Shown piece after piece: positions 62,226-64,000 of a DNA stretch of 64,000 bases. The stretch covers positions 6,944,392-7,008,391 of the forward strand of contig CM018036.1 of NCBI GenBank assembly GCA_008638375.1, in the 5' to 3' direction. A program made the translations under genes and the position numbers. The notes under the pieces were generated by a model. The model ran no database searches. It saw only the letters and a list, made by a program, of their open reading frames with translations, and was not told the origin of the DNA. Numbering within the stretch: position 1 is the first letter of the stretch; every line of letters starts with the position of its first letter. Source of the DNA: Nyssa sinensis. Lineage: Eukaryota > Streptophyta > Magnoliopsida > Cornales > Nyssaceae.

Positions 62226-63907
62226 TATGGTTTACCAACTAAATAAGCTTATCAACAATAGAGATTCAGAATTCCTCAAGAGTTCATACATTATGATCAT
62301 GATGAGCACATGCCTGCTGGACCTATATATATATGTATATAGCTCTAATGTGAAAATTATAGTGTAAAGCTTGATCATGATGACAAATACCAGCTTCTTC
62401 AGCAAATCTATGATACACCTATTAATAAATTTGCTTTATGGTGTGGACCTCAGGAACTAGAACCATAGTAATGGACAATTTCTTAGGAAATCTAAGCCAA
62501 ACTCCTACTCTATCACAAATACAACAATTACTAAACATGTGAATTTCAATATGACAAGGCCAGTGATAACCTCTCTCCAATTAAACAAGGAAGATATTAA
62601 TATGTCCTGCAATCAAAAGAGCCATCAGTGATGTGACCAATTGGTTGATTCTTGACAGCCAAGGCCAAAGCCAAGGAAAATAACTATTTTTGGGGTTGCA
62701 CATGCTATGTATTGCCCAAACATCTGTCACATTGCCTCATTGTTGCAAGAAGACATGATCACATGATGTTTGATAATATTCCACTTGAGGTGCTTCTTTG
62801 AGTGTTGGTTGCATTATATACAGAATGATCATGAGGCATCCTTTGGAGGTATCAAAATCATAATGGTAGCCTTCAATATACTGCAAATTAATTGTATATG
62901 ACAAGTAGGGTACAGTTTAGGATTTAAAGGCCCATTTGGTTTTGGGTGTTTTGTAGCTCAAACTACACTCTTAGCTCGTTTTTGCCTCATTTGGTTGGAT
63001 GTTTGAAACACAGTTTTGGACCCAAATCGCACTTAGCTCAAAAGCTACTCAACCTACCTTATTCCCAACCGCACTTCAGACCTATTTTGAGTGTTAGATA
63101 TTTGACCATGCTTTTTGGACATATTATGTGTGTGTACAACGATTTGAACCAATGTCGTGTGTACGAGAGAGATAGCTATTTTCATCTCAAATAAATCAAC
63201 TTGCCTACTTCCACCTTTAAACTCAGCAAAATACGAAATAAAATGTCAAAACTAAACTACAAGTGATTTTGGATCAAGAAGGTTTTCAAGATTGCTTAGG
63301 TGGACACTGTATGGGCCTCTCAAGGATAGGGAAGACGGCTGGGTTATGAGTCCAGAGCCCACAACACTGTTGGGACTTTGAACTACTAGCCTGCAAGGCC
63401 ACTATCACTGGGCCTACTTGCTGGTTTAGGCCAGTTGAGTGACAGAGAGTAAGGAAAAATTATAGAATGAAATGAGACCATAGTTATCAAAGCTGGTCCA
63501 AACTTGAAGTTGGTAATGGGACTAAGTCAATGAATCACTAATTTAATTAAGAGGTTACTAGTTGGATTGTATTATTAAAATATTAGACATATATTTTAAA
63601 ATATATCTTAAAATAAATCACAATAGATAAATAATAAAATATGAATATAACATGTTTTTGTATTATCATACCTAAAAAATTAATATTGAACAATTTTTTT
63701 TTAATATTATATGAATTTCTATATTATCTTTCATTGTTTCAATTACTAGCTTGCAGTTAAAGTATCAAATATATTGTTAAAATTCAAATTAGATATTACA
63801 TAAGTATGGTAATAAAAAGTAAAAATAACTAATTAATATATTAAATATATTTTAATATAATTTATGAGGATAAACCACTTAAAATTTTAATTACTAAATT
63901 ATTTTTG

Positions 63908-64000
63908 GGATAAATTATACTGATATTTCATGAGATTTTTGACAATTACACTGACCTTCTCTGGAATTTATGATAATCATACTTACATCATCTATTTTAC
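63908..64000. mobile_element. Foldback MITE family, left arm cut by the window edge
   Basis: Begins GGATAAATTATACTGATA, then TTTTTGACAATTACACTGAC, matching the arms at 16107 and 41846. Confidence 0.6.

Larger units (their letters stand above)
56615..64000. other. Spacer right of the pectate lyase gene
   Basis: No gene recognised on either strand. It holds the pectate lyase 3' UTR (to about 57000), short tandem duplications, GT/TA microsatellites, two tRNA-like SINE candidates, a decayed repeat at 60340-60830 with CGAGTTC/GGACTCGG words like the hAT-like MITEs, degenerate repeats at 61848-62225, and the start of a foldback MITE at the right edge. Confidence 0.65.

Overview
The window is nuclear DNA from a flowering plant, most likely a eudicot. 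It has AT-rich intergenic DNA, intron-rich genes with plant-type GT-AG junctions, plant retrotransposon lineages (Ty3/gypsy Tat and Ty1/copia), LINE relics, hAT-like MITEs and long TA/GA/GT microsatellites. I cannot fix the order or species from sequence alone.

Layout. 1-7349: a degraded Ty3/gypsy element of the Tat lineage on the minus strand, cut by the left edge, with its 5' LTR at 6783-7349. 7977-15375: the first nine coding exons of a Ufm1-specific protease gene (minus strand). The gypsy element lies, in the same orientation, in the intron after exon 9, and the catalytic exons are not in the window. 15540-18249: AT-rich spacer with a foldback MITE. 18250-21138: two-exon S-adenosylhomocysteine hydrolase gene (minus) with a one-base frameshift near its 3' end. 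23216-33168: complete seven-exon STICHEL-like gene (minus) whose introns hold a LINE relic and an LTR-like block. 34500-54200: about 20 kb of repeat-rich spacer with two hAT-like MITEs, several tandem duplications and a small deleted copia element (48222-52274). 54330-56614: four-exon pectate lyase gene (plus), also with a one-base frameshift. 56615-64000: spacer with microsatellites, SINE-like candidates and degenerate tandem repeats.

The host genes do not form a pathway: UFMylation processing, the methyl cycle, a DnaX-like ATPase of the trichome-branching family, and cell-wall pectin cleavage. From memory, the Arabidopsis genes most like the STICHEL-like gene and the pectate lyase are neighbours (At4g24790/At4g24780), so this pair may be conserved microsynteny stretched by repeats.

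No clearly new biological system is visible. The most useful observations are the retroelement splitting the UFSP gene, the antisense extra ORF in the Tat element, a MITE whose empty site is present elsewhere in the window, and two one-base frameshifts in otherwise well-kept genes, which may be assembly errors.
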